In this document: piece after piece, positions 28,817 through 37,799 of the stretch
Position numbering within the stretch: the stretch's first letter is position 1
How the letters are laid out: every line of letters starts with the position of its first letter
Assembly: GCF_022828475.1 (NCBI RefSeq)
Contig: NZ_CP059557.1
Location: forward strand, 124,001 to 188,000
Source of the DNA: Saccharopolyspora gloriosae
GTDB lineage: Bacteria > Actinomycetota > Actinomycetes > Mycobacteriales > Pseudonocardiaceae
Direction: 5' to 3'
DNA length: 64,000 nt
Translations under genes and position numbers: made by a program
The notes under the pieces: model-generated
The model's database searches: none
Seen by the model: only the letters and a program-made list of their open reading frames with translations
Told to the model about the DNA's origin: nothing

Positions 28817-29220
28817 CCGAAACTCCATCTCTTGTTGATCAGGTATTGCAGCACCACGACCAGCGGGATCGCGGCGGCCTTCACCAGGTTCGGGTTGATC
28901 TCGAGCACTCCGGAACCCAGTTGCAGCAGCAGGAACGTCAACGCCATCCCGGCGAGCCCGACGCTGTAGAACCGGACGAAGCGGACCAGCAGGCGGTCGG
29001 AGGTGCGGAAGTTCAACCAGGCGTTGAGCGCGAAGTTGTTGGCGATGCCGACGCTGGTGCTGATCGCGTTCGCGAGCTGCTCGTGCAGGCCGACGGTGTT
29101 GAACAGCAGCAGGAACACCAGGTAGTCGAGGGTGACGCCGCTGATCCCGATGATCCCGTAGAGCACCAGCGCCCTGCTGGGCCGCGGAATCCGGGACGGG
29201 CGCGGATCAGCCCTGGTCAT
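28813..29220 (-). CDS. GtrA-family membrane protein
   Basis: 135 residues with four predicted membrane helices (about 17-37, 48-68, 80-105, 112-130) and the typical GVTLDYLVFLLL, NFALNAWLNF and LQYLINKRWSF motifs. GtrA proteins work with polyprenyl-phosphate glycosyltransferases, probably flipping or positioning the lipid-linked sugar. The neighbouring GT2 gene overlaps it by 14 bp and the flavoprotein gene by 4 bp, so the three are made together. Mycobacterial Rv3789 is a GtrA protein in the same genomic neighbourhood. Confidence 0.9.
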   Translation of the reverse strand: MTRADPRPSRIPRPSRALVLYGIIGISGVTLDYLVFLLLFNTVGLHEQLANAISTSVGIANNFALNAWLNFRTSDRLLVRFVRFYSVGLAGMALTFLLLQLGSGVLEINPNLVKAAAIPLVVVLQYLINKRWSFG

Positions 29221-30205
29221 GCCGGAACACCTTGCGCACGATGTAGAGCGGGCGTTGCCGCACCTCGTCGTAGATGCGTCCGACGTAGCTGCCGATCACG
29301 CCGAGCGAGAGCATCTGCACACCGCCGAGGAACAGCATCACCACCATGAGCATGGTCCAGCCGGACACGGTGACCTGCGGCAGGAACACCCGCATCGCCA
29401 CGGCGTAGAGGATGCCCAGCGCGGCCAGCGCGAGGCTGAGGAACCCGATCCGGGTGATCAGCTTCAGCGGCGCGGTGGAGAAGCCGGTGACTCCGTCGGC
29501 GGCGAGCCGCACCATCTTGCGCAGCGGGTACTTCGTCTCGCCCGCGGCCCGTTCCTCCCGGTCGAACAGCACCTCGGCCTGCTGGAACCCCATCGAGGCG
29601 ACCATGCCGCGGATGAACCTGCTGCGTTCGCGGAACCCGCGCAGTTCTTCGGCGGCCCGGCGGTCCAGCAGCCGGAAATCCCCGGTATCAACGGGAATGT
29701 CCACTTCGGCCAGGTTGTGCAGCAGGCGGTAGTAGGCGTGCGCGGTGAGCCGCTTGAAGCGGGTGTCGCGCCGGGTGCGCCGCCGCGCGGACACGATCTC
29801 CGCTCCGTTCGCCCAGGCGTCGATCATCTCGACGCTGACGCTCGGCGGGTCCTGCAGATCGGTGTCCATCACGATCACCGCGTCGCCTTCGGCGTGGTCG
29901 AGACCGGCGGTGATGGCGATCTGGTGACCGAAGTTGCGGGCGAAGTCCAGCACCCGCACCCGCGGGTCCGCCTCGGCGAGTTTCCGCAGCATGGCCAGCG
30001 AATCGTCGGCGGAACCGTCGTTGACGTAGACGAATTCGTACTCGAAGTCCGGGCGGGTGTTGATGGCGGCGGTCAGTTCGCGGTGGAATCGGCGGATGCC
30101 GTCCTGCTCGTTGAACACCGGCAGCACGTAGGAGATGAGCGAACCCGTCGCCGCCTCCTCGGTCCGTTGCGACGGCACCGGTGCTTGGCTGATCGTTTCG
30201 GCCAC
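29207..30205 (-). CDS. GT2-family polyprenyl-phosphate glycosyltransferase (GtrB/DPM1-like)
   Basis: 332 residues. GT-A domain with SYVLPVFNEQDGIRRF, YVNDGSADDS and metal-binding DTD in VIVMDTDLQDPP; C-terminal pair of membrane helices (about 240-265 and 275-300) followed by GSYVGRIYDEVRQRPLYIV. This layout is that of enzymes that load a sugar onto polyprenyl phosphate. With GtrA next door it is the likely loader; the sugar is unknown. GTG 30205 is chosen because GAGGGGGAG (30211-30219) lies 5 nt upstream; ATG 30220 is an alternative. Confidence 0.88.
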   Translation of the reverse strand: MAETISQAPVPSQRTEEAATGSLISYVLPVFNEQDGIRRFHRELTAAINTRPDFEYEFVYVNDGSADDSLAMLRKLAEADPRVRVLDFARNFGHQIAITAGLDHAEGDAVIVMDTDLQDPPSVSVEMIDAWANGAEIVSARRRTRRDTRFKRLTAHAYYRLLHNLAEVDIPVDTGDFRLLDRRAAEELRGFRERSRFIRGMVASMGFQQAEVLFDREERAAGETKYPLRKMVRLAADGVTGFSTAPLKLITRIGFLSLALAALGILYAVAMRVFLPQVTVSGWTMLMVVMLFLGGVQMLSLGVIGSYVGRIYDEVRQRPLYIVRKVFRHDQG

Positions 30206-30450
30206 CTGACTCCCCCTCATCACCGCTGGCGCTGGGTGGACGCCGAGCGTGGCGGAACGGTTGCCCGGCCGCCGAGAATCCGGCGTGGGCCTTCCGGGCG
30301 AGGAACGCCACGGGTGCCCGGACTGGCCAGTTTTCCGCATTCGCGGGCACTTTCGCACCGTGCTCGTGTGATCGTTATGCGTCGGCTCGGCGAACTCGGT
30401 GCTCAGGCGCGGTGTTTCACCGGTTCGGCGGGATCCGCGACGCCGCGTGT

Positions 30451-33400
30451 TCACGGATGCAGGTTCCCCTCTTCGAAGGGGTATTCGCCGTCGCCGTCCG
30501 CGCCGCCCTGGCGCACCCGCCGGGTGTGCTGGTCGTAGACGTCGCGATCCAGGTCGTAGCTCACCGACAGCACGTGGCCCCAGGTGAAGCCGGGATCGCC
30601 GCGCAACCTGCTCGGGGTCTCCCACCGGCGGGATTGGCTCGGCACCCCGGTGAACACGCCGCCGTAGGACGGGTCGAACGCCATCGAGCTCTCGCCGCCG
30701 GGCGGGGTGATGAACAGGCCGGGACTGTCGGCGGTGCCGTGCGACACGCGCGGATAGTCGGTGTAGCAGGGGAAAAGGAAGCTGATCGGCCAGTCGACCA
30801 GCGCCGGGACGCCGCCGTCGAGCACGTCGCGCAGCGGCACCACATCGCGCACCGCCGGTCCGCCGAACGCCAGCCAGCCCTGCTCATCGGTGGTGGCGTC
30901 GGTGGCGCGCAACCGCACCCGGTCGGCGCCCGCGGGCAGTTCGGCCGCGTCGACGGTGATCAGCCGCCAGGGGCGGAAGTCGCGCCAGTCGGCGGCGCGG
31001 CCCATCCGCGGGTCGTCGAACGGCAGCTGGCGCGGCGGTGGATCGCGCAGTTCGCGGGAGCCCAGCGCGCGGACCTGATCGGCGGCCGCGGGGTCCGCGG
31101 TGTCCTGGCCGAACTCCAAGCGCAGGTCGTTGCCCTGTTCGGGGCGCCCGGCGACCCACACCGACAGTTCCTGGCCGGAGCGCAGCGCGGGCAGCTCGAA
31201 CCAGCCGGTGGTGACTTCGCCGGTGGTGCGCGGGCCGTCGGCGAGGCTGTCCCACATCAGCGGGCTCGCGTCCGTCGGCTCGGCCTCGGCATCGGTGGGG
31301 CGCATCGCCAGCTCGTCCGGGGGGCGGTGCAGCAGAGGTTCCTGCGGGGGCCGGCCGGGACGGCCCTGGTTGGCGACGAAACCGGCGGGCTCCCGTTTCG
31401 CGGCAGGTTCTTCCGCGGCGTCGGTGTCGTCCAGCGGGCCTTCGGTGATCCGGAGCGTGCCGTCCTCGGCCAGCGGCAGCGTCTCCACCTCGTTCTCGAT
31501 GCCGCAGCTGCGCGCCCGCACGCTGTCCCAGCTGGAGCGGCCCACCGAGAACGCGCCGGCCTGCGCGGGAGCCTGCAGGAACGAGCCGATCAGCACCGCG
31601 ACCATCACCAGCGCGGACGTCGTGAACAGCGCCGTCGCGGGCACCGTCCACGCGCCCGCCAGCACCCGCAGCCGCACCAGCCCGAACGCGAGGACACCGA
31701 TCAGGGCGGCCGCCAGCAGCCACGGCAGCGGACCGTCCAGCGGCAGGTCCAGCGGGCGCGTCGCCGTGTCCGACCACGGCACCCCGAAGTCCGAGTACTG
31801 CCACCAGGAGTTCGGCCCCTGGAACGCCAACGCCGCCGCGCCTGCCCCGGCCACCGCACCGGCGGCGCCGAGCTGCCGGGCCTCCCGCCGTGCGTTCGGC
31901 AACGCCCCGACCCGAGCCAGCAGCACCACCGTCACCGCCAGCAGCGCGGGCGCCACTCCGGCGAGCGCGCCGAAGTGGTGCGTCCACTTCGACGGCGTCA
32001 GCCACAGCGTCGCGAACACCGCCAGCACCGAGCCGATCAGCAGCGGCAGCTCCGGCAGCCGCGCCGCGCGGTGCAGCCGCCGCAGCACTCCGGCCGCGGC
32101 GAGCAGCATCGCCGCGATCGTCAGCAGCACCGCGAGCCGCTTGCTCGCCGTGCCCCACGTGCTGGTTCCCAGCAGCGAGGAGTAGCGCTCGATCTCCTCG
32201 TACCAGCCGAGATTCGGCCCGAATTCGTTGTGGATGGCGGTGGCCTGGGTGAACCCGGTCCAGGCGGAGTCGGCGAACATCGCGACCACGCCGACCGAAC
32301 CGAGGCAGCACAGCAGCACGGCGCGCGTCGGCACCGCCATCCAGCGCGGCAGCTCACCCCGCAGCATCAGCAGCCGCCAGATGCGCGGCACGAACATCAG
32401 CACGATGAGCACGGCCGCGATCCCGGTGGGCGTGACCGCGACGGTGAGTCCCGTCAGCAGCGCGGCCCCGCCGAGGTAGCCGAACGGTGCGCGCACACCG
32501 GGCGCGGTCGCGCGCAGCAGCAACGCGAGGACGGCGGCGGTGCCGAGCGCGACGAACGCCTCCGGCCGGATGCCGAGGTCGAACGGCAGCCAGCACGCCA
32601 GGAAGAACACCGCGGTCAGCAGGTGCACCCCCGCTCGCCGCGCCCCTCGGCACAGCGGGGCGACGATGCCGTGGCTGAGCACCAGCCAGGTGAGGAATCC
32701 GGCGACGATGCTCGGCACCCGCAGCCAAGCAGGCGCCAGGCTGTACTCCGACACCCAGCGCATCAGGTGCTGCACCAGCGTGAACGGAGCTTCGGAGGCG
32801 TTGAACCAGCGGTAGAAGTTGCCGATGTCGCCGGTCGCCGCGTGGTTGCGGATGGTCAGCATCGCGAAACCGTCGTCATCGCTGATCGGCCCGATGACCA
32901 GCCACAACGCCAAAGTCGCCGCGACCACGACATCAAGCGCCAGTAATAGCGAGAGGTTGAAGCGAATGCGACCGAGCGCTGCTCGCCGGATTTCCGCCCA
33001 GGCCGGTGGCGTATGCGCGATCAGCAGCAGCAACGACGCGGCGGCCAGCACGATCGCGAACCCCGTCAAGGACAGCTTCAGCGCGGTCGGGGCCGTCTCG
33101 AACCAGGTGTAGGTGCGGGCTGTGACGGACAGCTCCGCGGCCTGCTCCGGCGCCAGCCCGGTGCTGAACGTGAGGATCTCCGGCGCGGGCACACCGGGCA
33201 GCGCGATCGGGGGCAGGTTCCCGACGGTGACCGTGGAGCGCTCCGCGTCGGCCCGCACGGTGAGGCCGCAGTTCGCGGGCAGCGGCGGCAGCGGCACGTC
33301 CCGTTCGCCCATGATCAGCTTGGGGGTGCCGCCCTCGGCGCTCAGCGCCAGGCCGTCCCGGTCGCTACCGGGCGGGACCGTCGTGAGCACCATCGTCGGA

Positions 33401-33774
33401 TCGGGCCGATCCAGCGCGGCCCGCAGCGCGGTGCACGGGATCGTGGCGGTGAACTCGGCGGGCCGGTACGGGGTGAGCAGTGCGGTGGTGGACACGGCGG
33501 GCTCATCGGCGGCGGGCCAGCTCACCTCCGTGCGATCCGCCCACACCGGCGCGAACGGCAGCGCGAGCGCGCAGCCGAGCCCGGCGACGCCGAGCAGCAG
33601 CGCCACCGCGTGCGCGATCCACCGGGCGCGGCGTGCCGCGTGGGCGGTCAGCGCGTCGAGCGGACGGCTCGGTGGCGCCTTCGGTCTTTCGCCGGGTGCA
33701 CCGTCCGAGCGGATCGGGCTGCTGGGCTCCACGACACCGTCCTCAAGAAGATCTTCCCCGCCGCGCGGGGTCAT
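30451..33774 (-). CDS. Emb-family arabinosyltransferase
   Basis: 1107 residues, the size of EmbA/B/C. The GT-C enzyme uses decaprenylphosphoryl arabinose to build arabinan outside the membrane. It has an N-terminal helix (about 52-72), an outside carbohydrate-binding-like domain, about a dozen membrane helices with the GT-C acidic site LVIGPISDDDGFAMLTIRN (near 295), and a C-terminal outside domain (SFLFPCYTDYPRVSHG). ATG 33774 is the first start; GTG near 33732 (VEPSSP) is possible. A second emb gene begins at 63.6 kb, so the organism has at least two. Ethambutol targets this family in mycobacteria. Confidence 0.92.
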   Translation of the reverse strand: MTPRGGEDLLEDGVVEPSSPIRSDGAPGERPKAPPSRPLDALTAHAARRARWIAHAVALLLGVAGLGCALALPFAPVWADRTEVSWPAADEPAVSTTALLTPYRPAEFTATIPCTALRAALDRPDPTMVLTTVPPGSDRDGLALSAEGGTPKLIMGERDVPLPPLPANCGLTVRADAERSTVTVGNLPPIALPGVPAPEILTFSTGLAPEQAAELSVTARTYTWFETAPTALKLSLTGFAIVLAAASLLLLIAHTPPAWAEIRRAALGRIRFNLSLLLALDVVVAATLALWLVIGPISDDDGFAMLTIRNHAATGDIGNFYRWFNASEAPFTLVQHLMRWVSEYSLAPAWLRVPSIVAGFLTWLVLSHGIVAPLCRGARRAGVHLLTAVFFLACWLPFDLGIRPEAFVALGTAAVLALLLRATAPGVRAPFGYLGGAALLTGLTVAVTPTGIAAVLIVLMFVPRIWRLLMLRGELPRWMAVPTRAVLLCCLGSVGVVAMFADSAWTGFTQATAIHNEFGPNLGWYEEIERYSSLLGTSTWGTASKRLAVLLTIAAMLLAAAGVLRRLHRAARLPELPLLIGSVLAVFATLWLTPSKWTHHFGALAGVAPALLAVTVVLLARVGALPNARREARQLGAAGAVAGAGAAALAFQGPNSWWQYSDFGVPWSDTATRPLDLPLDGPLPWLLAAALIGVLAFGLVRLRVLAGAWTVPATALFTTSALVMVAVLIGSFLQAPAQAGAFSVGRSSWDSVRARSCGIENEVETLPLAEDGTLRITEGPLDDTDAAEEPAAKREPAGFVANQGRPGRPPQEPLLHRPPDELAMRPTDAEAEPTDASPLMWDSLADGPRTTGEVTTGWFELPALRSGQELSVWVAGRPEQGNDLRLEFGQDTADPAAADQVRALGSRELRDPPPRQLPFDDPRMGRAADWRDFRPWRLITVDAAELPAGADRVRLRATDATTDEQGWLAFGGPAVRDVVPLRDVLDGGVPALVDWPISFLFPCYTDYPRVSHGTADSPGLFITPPGGESSMAFDPSYGGVFTGVPSQSRRWETPSRLRGDPGFTWGHVLSVSYDLDRDVYDQHTRRVRQGGADGDGEYPFEEGNLHP

Positions 33775-33837
33775 TCTTGCGCACGTGTCAGGCCCGGCTC
33801 CGGTTGCCGCCCGTGGAACCGGTCTTCTCGCCGGGGG

Positions 33838-34665
33838 TCAGAGCGATTCGTCGAGGAAGGTCGCGGTGTCGGCGGGACTCAGCGCGGCCGCGCCGAGCCG
33901 GGTGAACGCGGCGTCGTACCAGTCGGTCTGAGCGGGGCCGTCGAGGTAGTCGGCGTTGATCAGGTTCTCGATGTACACCAGCGAACCGGGAGTGGGCTGT
34001 TCGAAGCGCAGCAGCTGGAACGCGGTTCCCATCGCGGCGTGCGCGCCGGTGCCGAACGGCAGCACCCGCACCGTGATGTTCGGCCGTTCGGTGAGGTCGC
34101 GCAGGTGCGCGAGCTGCTTGTGCATCACGGCGGAGCCGCCGACGTGGCGGCGCAGCACGGCTTCGTTGAGCACCACGTCGAGCATCGGCGGCTGGTCCCC
34201 GGTGAGCACCTGCTGGCGGTCGGCGTTGATGGTGGCGAGCCGTTCGAGTTCGTCGGCGTCCCGGCGGGGATCGGCGGCGAGCCCGGCGGCCTTCGTGTAC
34301 TCCGGGGTGCGGAACAACGCGGGCACGAGTTCCGACTCGTACGTCGAGATCGTCGCGGCGATGCTTTCCATCGCGACGAATCGTTGCGCCCAATCCGGAA
34401 CGCGAATGTGATTCCGTTTTCGCGCTTGGCGGGCGAGTTGCAGAACGGTGTCGGCGGAGTCGCCCGCCACCCCGTAGCAGTCGATGAGAAGTCGGACATC
34501 TCCCGGCCCGATGGTGGCCTTGCCCGTCTCGATCTTGCTGATTTTCGGTTTGGTGCATTCCAGGGCGATCGCGGCCTGTTCCTGGGTCTTTCCGCAGCTC
34601 TCGCGCATGTCCCGCAGTAGTCGGCCCAGTTGTAGCCGGGCGACGGGCGGGCCGGTGATGCTCAT
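33838..34665 (-). CDS. XRE-family regulator with DUF5753-type sensor domain
   Basis: 275 residues. Helix-turn-helix at about 10-65 (LGRLLRDMRESCGKTQEQAA..TKPKISKIETGKATI) followed by a DUF5753-like domain (QRFVAMESIAATISTYESELVPALFRTPEY; LPFGTGAHAAMGTAF). Such regulators are very numerous in filamentous actinobacteria, usually beside small DUF397 or zinc-finger-like genes as here. ATG 34665 has AAAGG upstream and begins at conserved MSITGPP. It is divergent from the two small genes at 34.9-35.6 kb. Confidence 0.88.
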   Translation of the reverse strand: MSITGPPVARLQLGRLLRDMRESCGKTQEQAAIALECTKPKISKIETGKATIGPGDVRLLIDCYGVAGDSADTVLQLARQARKRNHIRVPDWAQRFVAMESIAATISTYESELVPALFRTPEYTKAAGLAADPRRDADELERLATINADRQQVLTGDQPPMLDVVLNEAVLRRHVGGSAVMHKQLAHLRDLTERPNITVRVLPFGTGAHAAMGTAFQLLRFEQPTPGSLVYIENLINADYLDGPAQTDWYDAAFTRLGAAALSPADTATFLDESL

Positions 34666-34914
34666 CGGCGGCCTTTCGGGCGAATTGTTGTGATCACTAC
34701 CAGTTGTTCCAGTGCGGAGAGCCGAAGGCAATCAAGATCATCCGAATGGGTAGTTCCTTCTGATGGGGACTCTCTTTATCGTTCAGATGCACGGTTTCGT
34801 TTCCGATGTTGGTCGTGGTGCGCGAACGATGCGGCGGCTGGAATATCCCGGATTTCGACCGGCCGGTTCCGTGCCGCGCATCGGCGCCCGCGGCCGAGAA
34901 CGAGGAGGTTCGCG

Positions 34915-35139
34915 GTGTTCATCAGGTCAGCCGGTCCGGTCGCGTACTGGCGCCCGGCGAAGGGCGAGCGGCACGCCTTGTCTCCGGAGCAACGTCCCTA
35001 TCCGGGGCAGTTGCGCGAAGCGTTGTGCGGGCTGCGGCTGACGGTCACCGAACCCTCCGACTGCGACTGGTTCGCCGAGACCTGCGCGGATTGCCTGGTC
35101 AGGGCCAAGGCGCTGCGGGATGCGAGGGAACGAGCATGA
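34915..35139 (+). CDS. Small Cys-containing protein next to XRE regulator
   Basis: 74 residues: MFIRSAGPVAYWRPAKGERH, then a C-terminal part with CGLRLTV..DCDWFAETCADC, including a CxxC-type pair that could bind a metal. No firm family. GTG 34915 has an excellent GAGGAGG (34902-34908) 6 nt upstream. Its TGA overlaps the next ATG (ATGA at 35136-35139). The arrangement (divergent XRE/DUF5753 regulator plus small partner) is common in actinobacteria and may form a signalling pair. Confidence 0.7.
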   Translation: MFIRSAGPVAYWRPAKGERHALSPEQRPYPGQLREALCGLRLTVTEPSDCDWFAETCADCLVRAKALRDARERA

Positions 35140-35564
35140 TCGAGCAGTTCGGTGCGATCGCGGCCGGGATGGCGCTGCTGATCGTGGCGGTCATGCTGTT
35201 CCCGCTGCGCAGCGGCGCAGGTGAACACGCGCACGCGGGGTCGGGGACGGTCACGGTGGACCGGCTCCGCGCATCTCTGACGACCCGGGCCACCGCGACC
35301 CGGACCGAGGTGACGCCGCCCCGCCCTGCGCTTGCTCCGATGGCCGCGGCGGCGCCGCTCCGGGCCGTGCCGGATGAGGAGATCGTCTGGCCGAGCGACG
35401 ACGAGCCGGAACACGTCGGAAAGCACCGCCTGCGCACGGAGGACTGGGTCTGCCACCGGCTGGCGACGATGCTCGCACTGCACGCCCACCACGCGCGCCG
35501 CCCGATCCGCGCGAGCGGGCCACCGCCGCGAATCGATATTCGCTTGCACAGCGCCGTAATCTGA
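35136..35564 (+). CDS. Small membrane-anchored hypothetical protein
   Basis: 142 residues: one N-terminal membrane helix (about 5-24, IAAGMALLIVAVMLFPL) followed by a hydrophilic Ala/Arg-rich tail with WPSDDEPEHVGKHRLRTEDW and a His-rich piece (ALHAHHAR). No recognised domain. The ATG overlaps the stop of the upstream small gene, so translation is probably coupled. Confidence 0.65.
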   Translation: MIEQFGAIAAGMALLIVAVMLFPLRSGAGEHAHAGSGTVTVDRLRASLTTRATATRTEVTPPRPALAPMAAAAPLRAVPDEEIVWPSDDEPEHVGKHRLRTEDWVCHRLATMLALHAHHARRPIRASGPPPRIDIRLHSAVI

Positions 35565-35595
35565 AGAGCATGATCCGCTGACGAAGCAGAACTTC

Positions 35596-35700
35596 CAGAA
35601 TGATCTGCGCAGGTGTCCGGGTACCGGAACCTCAGCGGCCTCGCCGCTGACAGGACGACGACCGGAAGATCATTCTGCACGGGCTTCTCCGCCCGCTGCT
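35596..35700 (+). repeat. Composite intergenic repeat, copy G (short), flanked by an 11-bp inverted repeat
   Basis: Head GTGTCCGGGTACCGGAACC at 35613 and tail GCCGCTGACAGGACGACGAC as in copy A, with the middle missing. CAGAATGATCT (35596-35606) and its exact inverse AGATCATTCTG (35667-35677) bracket it. Confidence 0.7.
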
Positions 35701-35782
35701 CGCCGGAATCCGGCAGCCGAAGATGTTCCGATGACTCGCCGCGCTGCCGTTGTTCGCCGCCGCGGCCGGGAATGAGGCTTCC

Positions 35783-36649
35783 ATGTCAGCAACTCAGGCA
35801 CCCACGATCGTCCTGATCCACGGCGCCGCGAGCACCGCAGCGGTCTGGGGACCGCTGCAACGCGAACTGGCGCTGCGCGGCCACCGCAGCCTGGCGCCGG
35901 ACCTGCCCGGCCACGGGTTGAACGCGCACCACCCGGCCGGCTTCTACCGGTCCCCGCAGGACCTCGACGAGTTCGCCACCGCACCGTCCGCGTTGGCCGG
36001 TGTCGGCCTCAGCGACTACGCCGACCACGTGGAGGAGCTGGTCCGGCGCGTCGCCGAGCACGGTCCGGTGCTGCTCGCCGGGACCAGCGCGGGCGGCCTC
36101 CCGATCACCGCGGTCGCCGAACGCGCACCGGAGCTGGTCGACCGGCTGGTGTATCTGTCCGCCTGGTGCGCGGTCGGTTCGGACACGGTCGGCGAGTACG
36201 TGAGCCGACCGGAACGTGAGGGGAACCTGTTCGACCGGATTTCGTGGCCGGTGGTCGGCGATCCGGCCGATCTCGGCGTGATCCGGATCAACCTGCGCAG
36301 CTCGGATCCGGACCTGTTCCGGACGGCGAAGGCCGCGATCATGGCGGATGGGACCGACGACGAGTTCCGCGCCCTGCTGGACGTCATGGAGCCGGACGCG
36401 AACTTCGCCATCGCCGCGGAGCCCAGGTTCGCCACCGCGGCCCGCTGGGGCCGGGTTCCGCGCACCTTCGTGCGGTTCACCGGGGACGAGGCGATCCGGC
36501 TCGCCGAGCAGGACCGCATGATCAAAGAAGCGGACGAGCTGGCCGACGTCCGGTTCGACGTGCGGTCGATCGATTCCAGCCACGTCGGGTACTTCCACCG
36601 CCCGGCGGAATTCGCGGACCTGCTCGGCGAACTGGCCGCCGGAATCTGA
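35783..36649 (+). CDS. Alpha/beta hydrolase
   Basis: 288 residues. VLIHGAAS (oxyanion loop), DLPGHG, nucleophile elbow GTSAGG (Ser at about 107), and late His in SIDSSHVGYFHRP complete the Ser-Asp-His triad. Resembles the family of esterase/hydroxynitrile-lyase-like and polyketide-tailoring hydrolases; substrate unknown. ATG 35783 is preceded by GAGG at about 35774-35777; the upstream in-frame start lacks similarity. A 15-bp-stem terminator follows. Confidence 0.86.
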   Translation: MSATQAPTIVLIHGAASTAAVWGPLQRELALRGHRSLAPDLPGHGLNAHHPAGFYRSPQDLDEFATAPSALAGVGLSDYADHVEELVRRVAEHGPVLLAGTSAGGLPITAVAERAPELVDRLVYLSAWCAVGSDTVGEYVSRPEREGNLFDRISWPVVGDPADLGVIRINLRSSDPDLFRTAKAAIMADGTDDEFRALLDVMEPDANFAIAAEPRFATAARWGRVPRTFVRFTGDEAIRLAEQDRMIKEADELADVRFDVRSIDSSHVGYFHRPAEFADLLGELAAGI

Positions 36650-36650
36650 G

Positions 36651-36685
36651 TCCAGCGGGCCGCTCGCACGGAGCGGCCCGCTGGA
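36651..36685. terminator. Bidirectional terminator
   Basis: Perfect 15-bp stem TCCAGCGGGCCGCTC / GAGCGGCCCGCTGGA with GCACG loop, between the convergent hydrolase and LGFP genes. Confidence 0.85.
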
Positions 36686-36706
36686 GTCCTCACTCGCGAA
36701 TTCGGT

Positions 36707-37678
36707 TCACCACGGGAAGTCCTCGACCGCACCGTTCTCCGCGGTGAGCACCGCGTAGCCGCCCTGGAAGTCGACCCGCTGACCACCGTCCACTTCGTAC
36801 GGTTCGGACGTCGGGTAACCGAGGTAGGAGCTCTCCCGGCCGAGCTCGTCCCAGTGCGTCAGGATCGCCCCGGTCAGCCAGTGCGCCCCGCTGTCGGGGT
36901 GCCAGTAGGCGGCGCCGGGCGGGGTGCTCGTACCGGTGAACTCGTTGCTGCGGCCCACTTCGTCGGCGGCGACCTGCTCATCGGTCGTCGGGTAGCCGAG
37001 AACTCCGGTTTCCCAGCCTTGCGCCGCCCAGACGTTGCGGATCTCGCCCTGCACCGAGTGCGCGCCGGTCTCCTCGGACCAGTACACCGAGGCGCCCGCC
37101 CCGTCCGGCCCGACGAAGTGGTTGTACCGCCCGGCTTCGTCGGCGGTGGCGGAGGTGGTCTTCGTGGGGTAGCCGAGGTAGCCGAGCTCCCAGCCCTTCG
37201 ACTCCCAGAATTCGCGCACCGGCCCCCACACGCCTTGCGCCCCGGTGTCCGGCGTCCAGTAGATAGAGGCCGCACCGGTCGCGTCGCCGCCGGTGAAGTG
37301 GTTGTAGCGGCCCACGCCGTCCGGCGCTCCCGTCTCGTCGGCGGTGGCGGCGCCGAGCGTGGCGTAGCCGCCGCTGTCGTTGTAGCGGGCGGCGATGTCG
37401 CCGTGGATCTCGGTGACTCCGACGCCTTCGGCGTGGAACAGCCAGCCGTACTGGAACGCCTGGTAGGTGACTTGTCCGTCGACCTGCTCGGAGTCGACCG
37501 GCTGGCCCAGCAGCTGCTGCAGGTCGGCGTCGTTCCAGTAGCGCTCCTCGATCGGAGTGAACGCCTGCTGCTCGGCCTGCCCGACGGGAGCCGGCGCCGC
37601 GACGGCGGTCGCGGGTCCGGCGAGCGCGAGCGGCACGGCGGCAGCGGCCAGCATGATTCCCCAGCGCGTGTTCTTCAC
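36707..37678 (-). CDS. Secreted LGFP-repeat protein 1
   Basis: 323 residues. Signal peptide MKNTRWGIMLAAAAVPLALA with cleavage likely after the AVA/AAPA region, then about five LGFP repeats of roughly 50 residues (pattern GRYNHFxG..GASIYWTPDTGAQxVxGxI..WxxxGWExGxLGYPT). LGFP repeats occur in cell-wall proteins of Corynebacteriales-like bacteria and are thought to bind the envelope glycan. GTG 37678 has AGGGGA 5-6 nt ahead. The reading frame stays open further upstream, where it encodes an unrelated hydrolase-like fragment (see separate entry). Confidence 0.88.
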   Translation of the reverse strand: MKNTRWGIMLAAAAVPLALAGPATAVAAPAPVGQAEQQAFTPIEERYWNDADLQQLLGQPVDSEQVDGQVTYQAFQYGWLFHAEGVGVTEIHGDIAARYNDSGGYATLGAATADETGAPDGVGRYNHFTGGDATGAASIYWTPDTGAQGVWGPVREFWESKGWELGYLGYPTKTTSATADEAGRYNHFVGPDGAGASVYWSEETGAHSVQGEIRNVWAAQGWETGVLGYPTTDEQVAADEVGRSNEFTGTSTPPGAAYWHPDSGAHWLTGAILTHWDELGRESSYLGYPTSEPYEVDGGQRVDFQGGYAVLTAENGAVEDFPW

Positions 37679-37799
37679 GACGATCCCCTTTTCTCTTGCC
37701 CCACAAGGAATTCTGTCGATGAGGAACACGCCCGGCGGGTTCCGCGGGTTGCCCGGAAAGGGCACGTTCACCGGTTCGGCCGCATCCATCGGAGTCAGC

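Noticed and set aside
30412-32946. Long plus-strand open frame opposite the emb gene
   Set aside because: Composition is that of an antisense shadow (Arg/His/Gln-rich) and no domain is recognisable, while the minus strand is a clear Emb protein.
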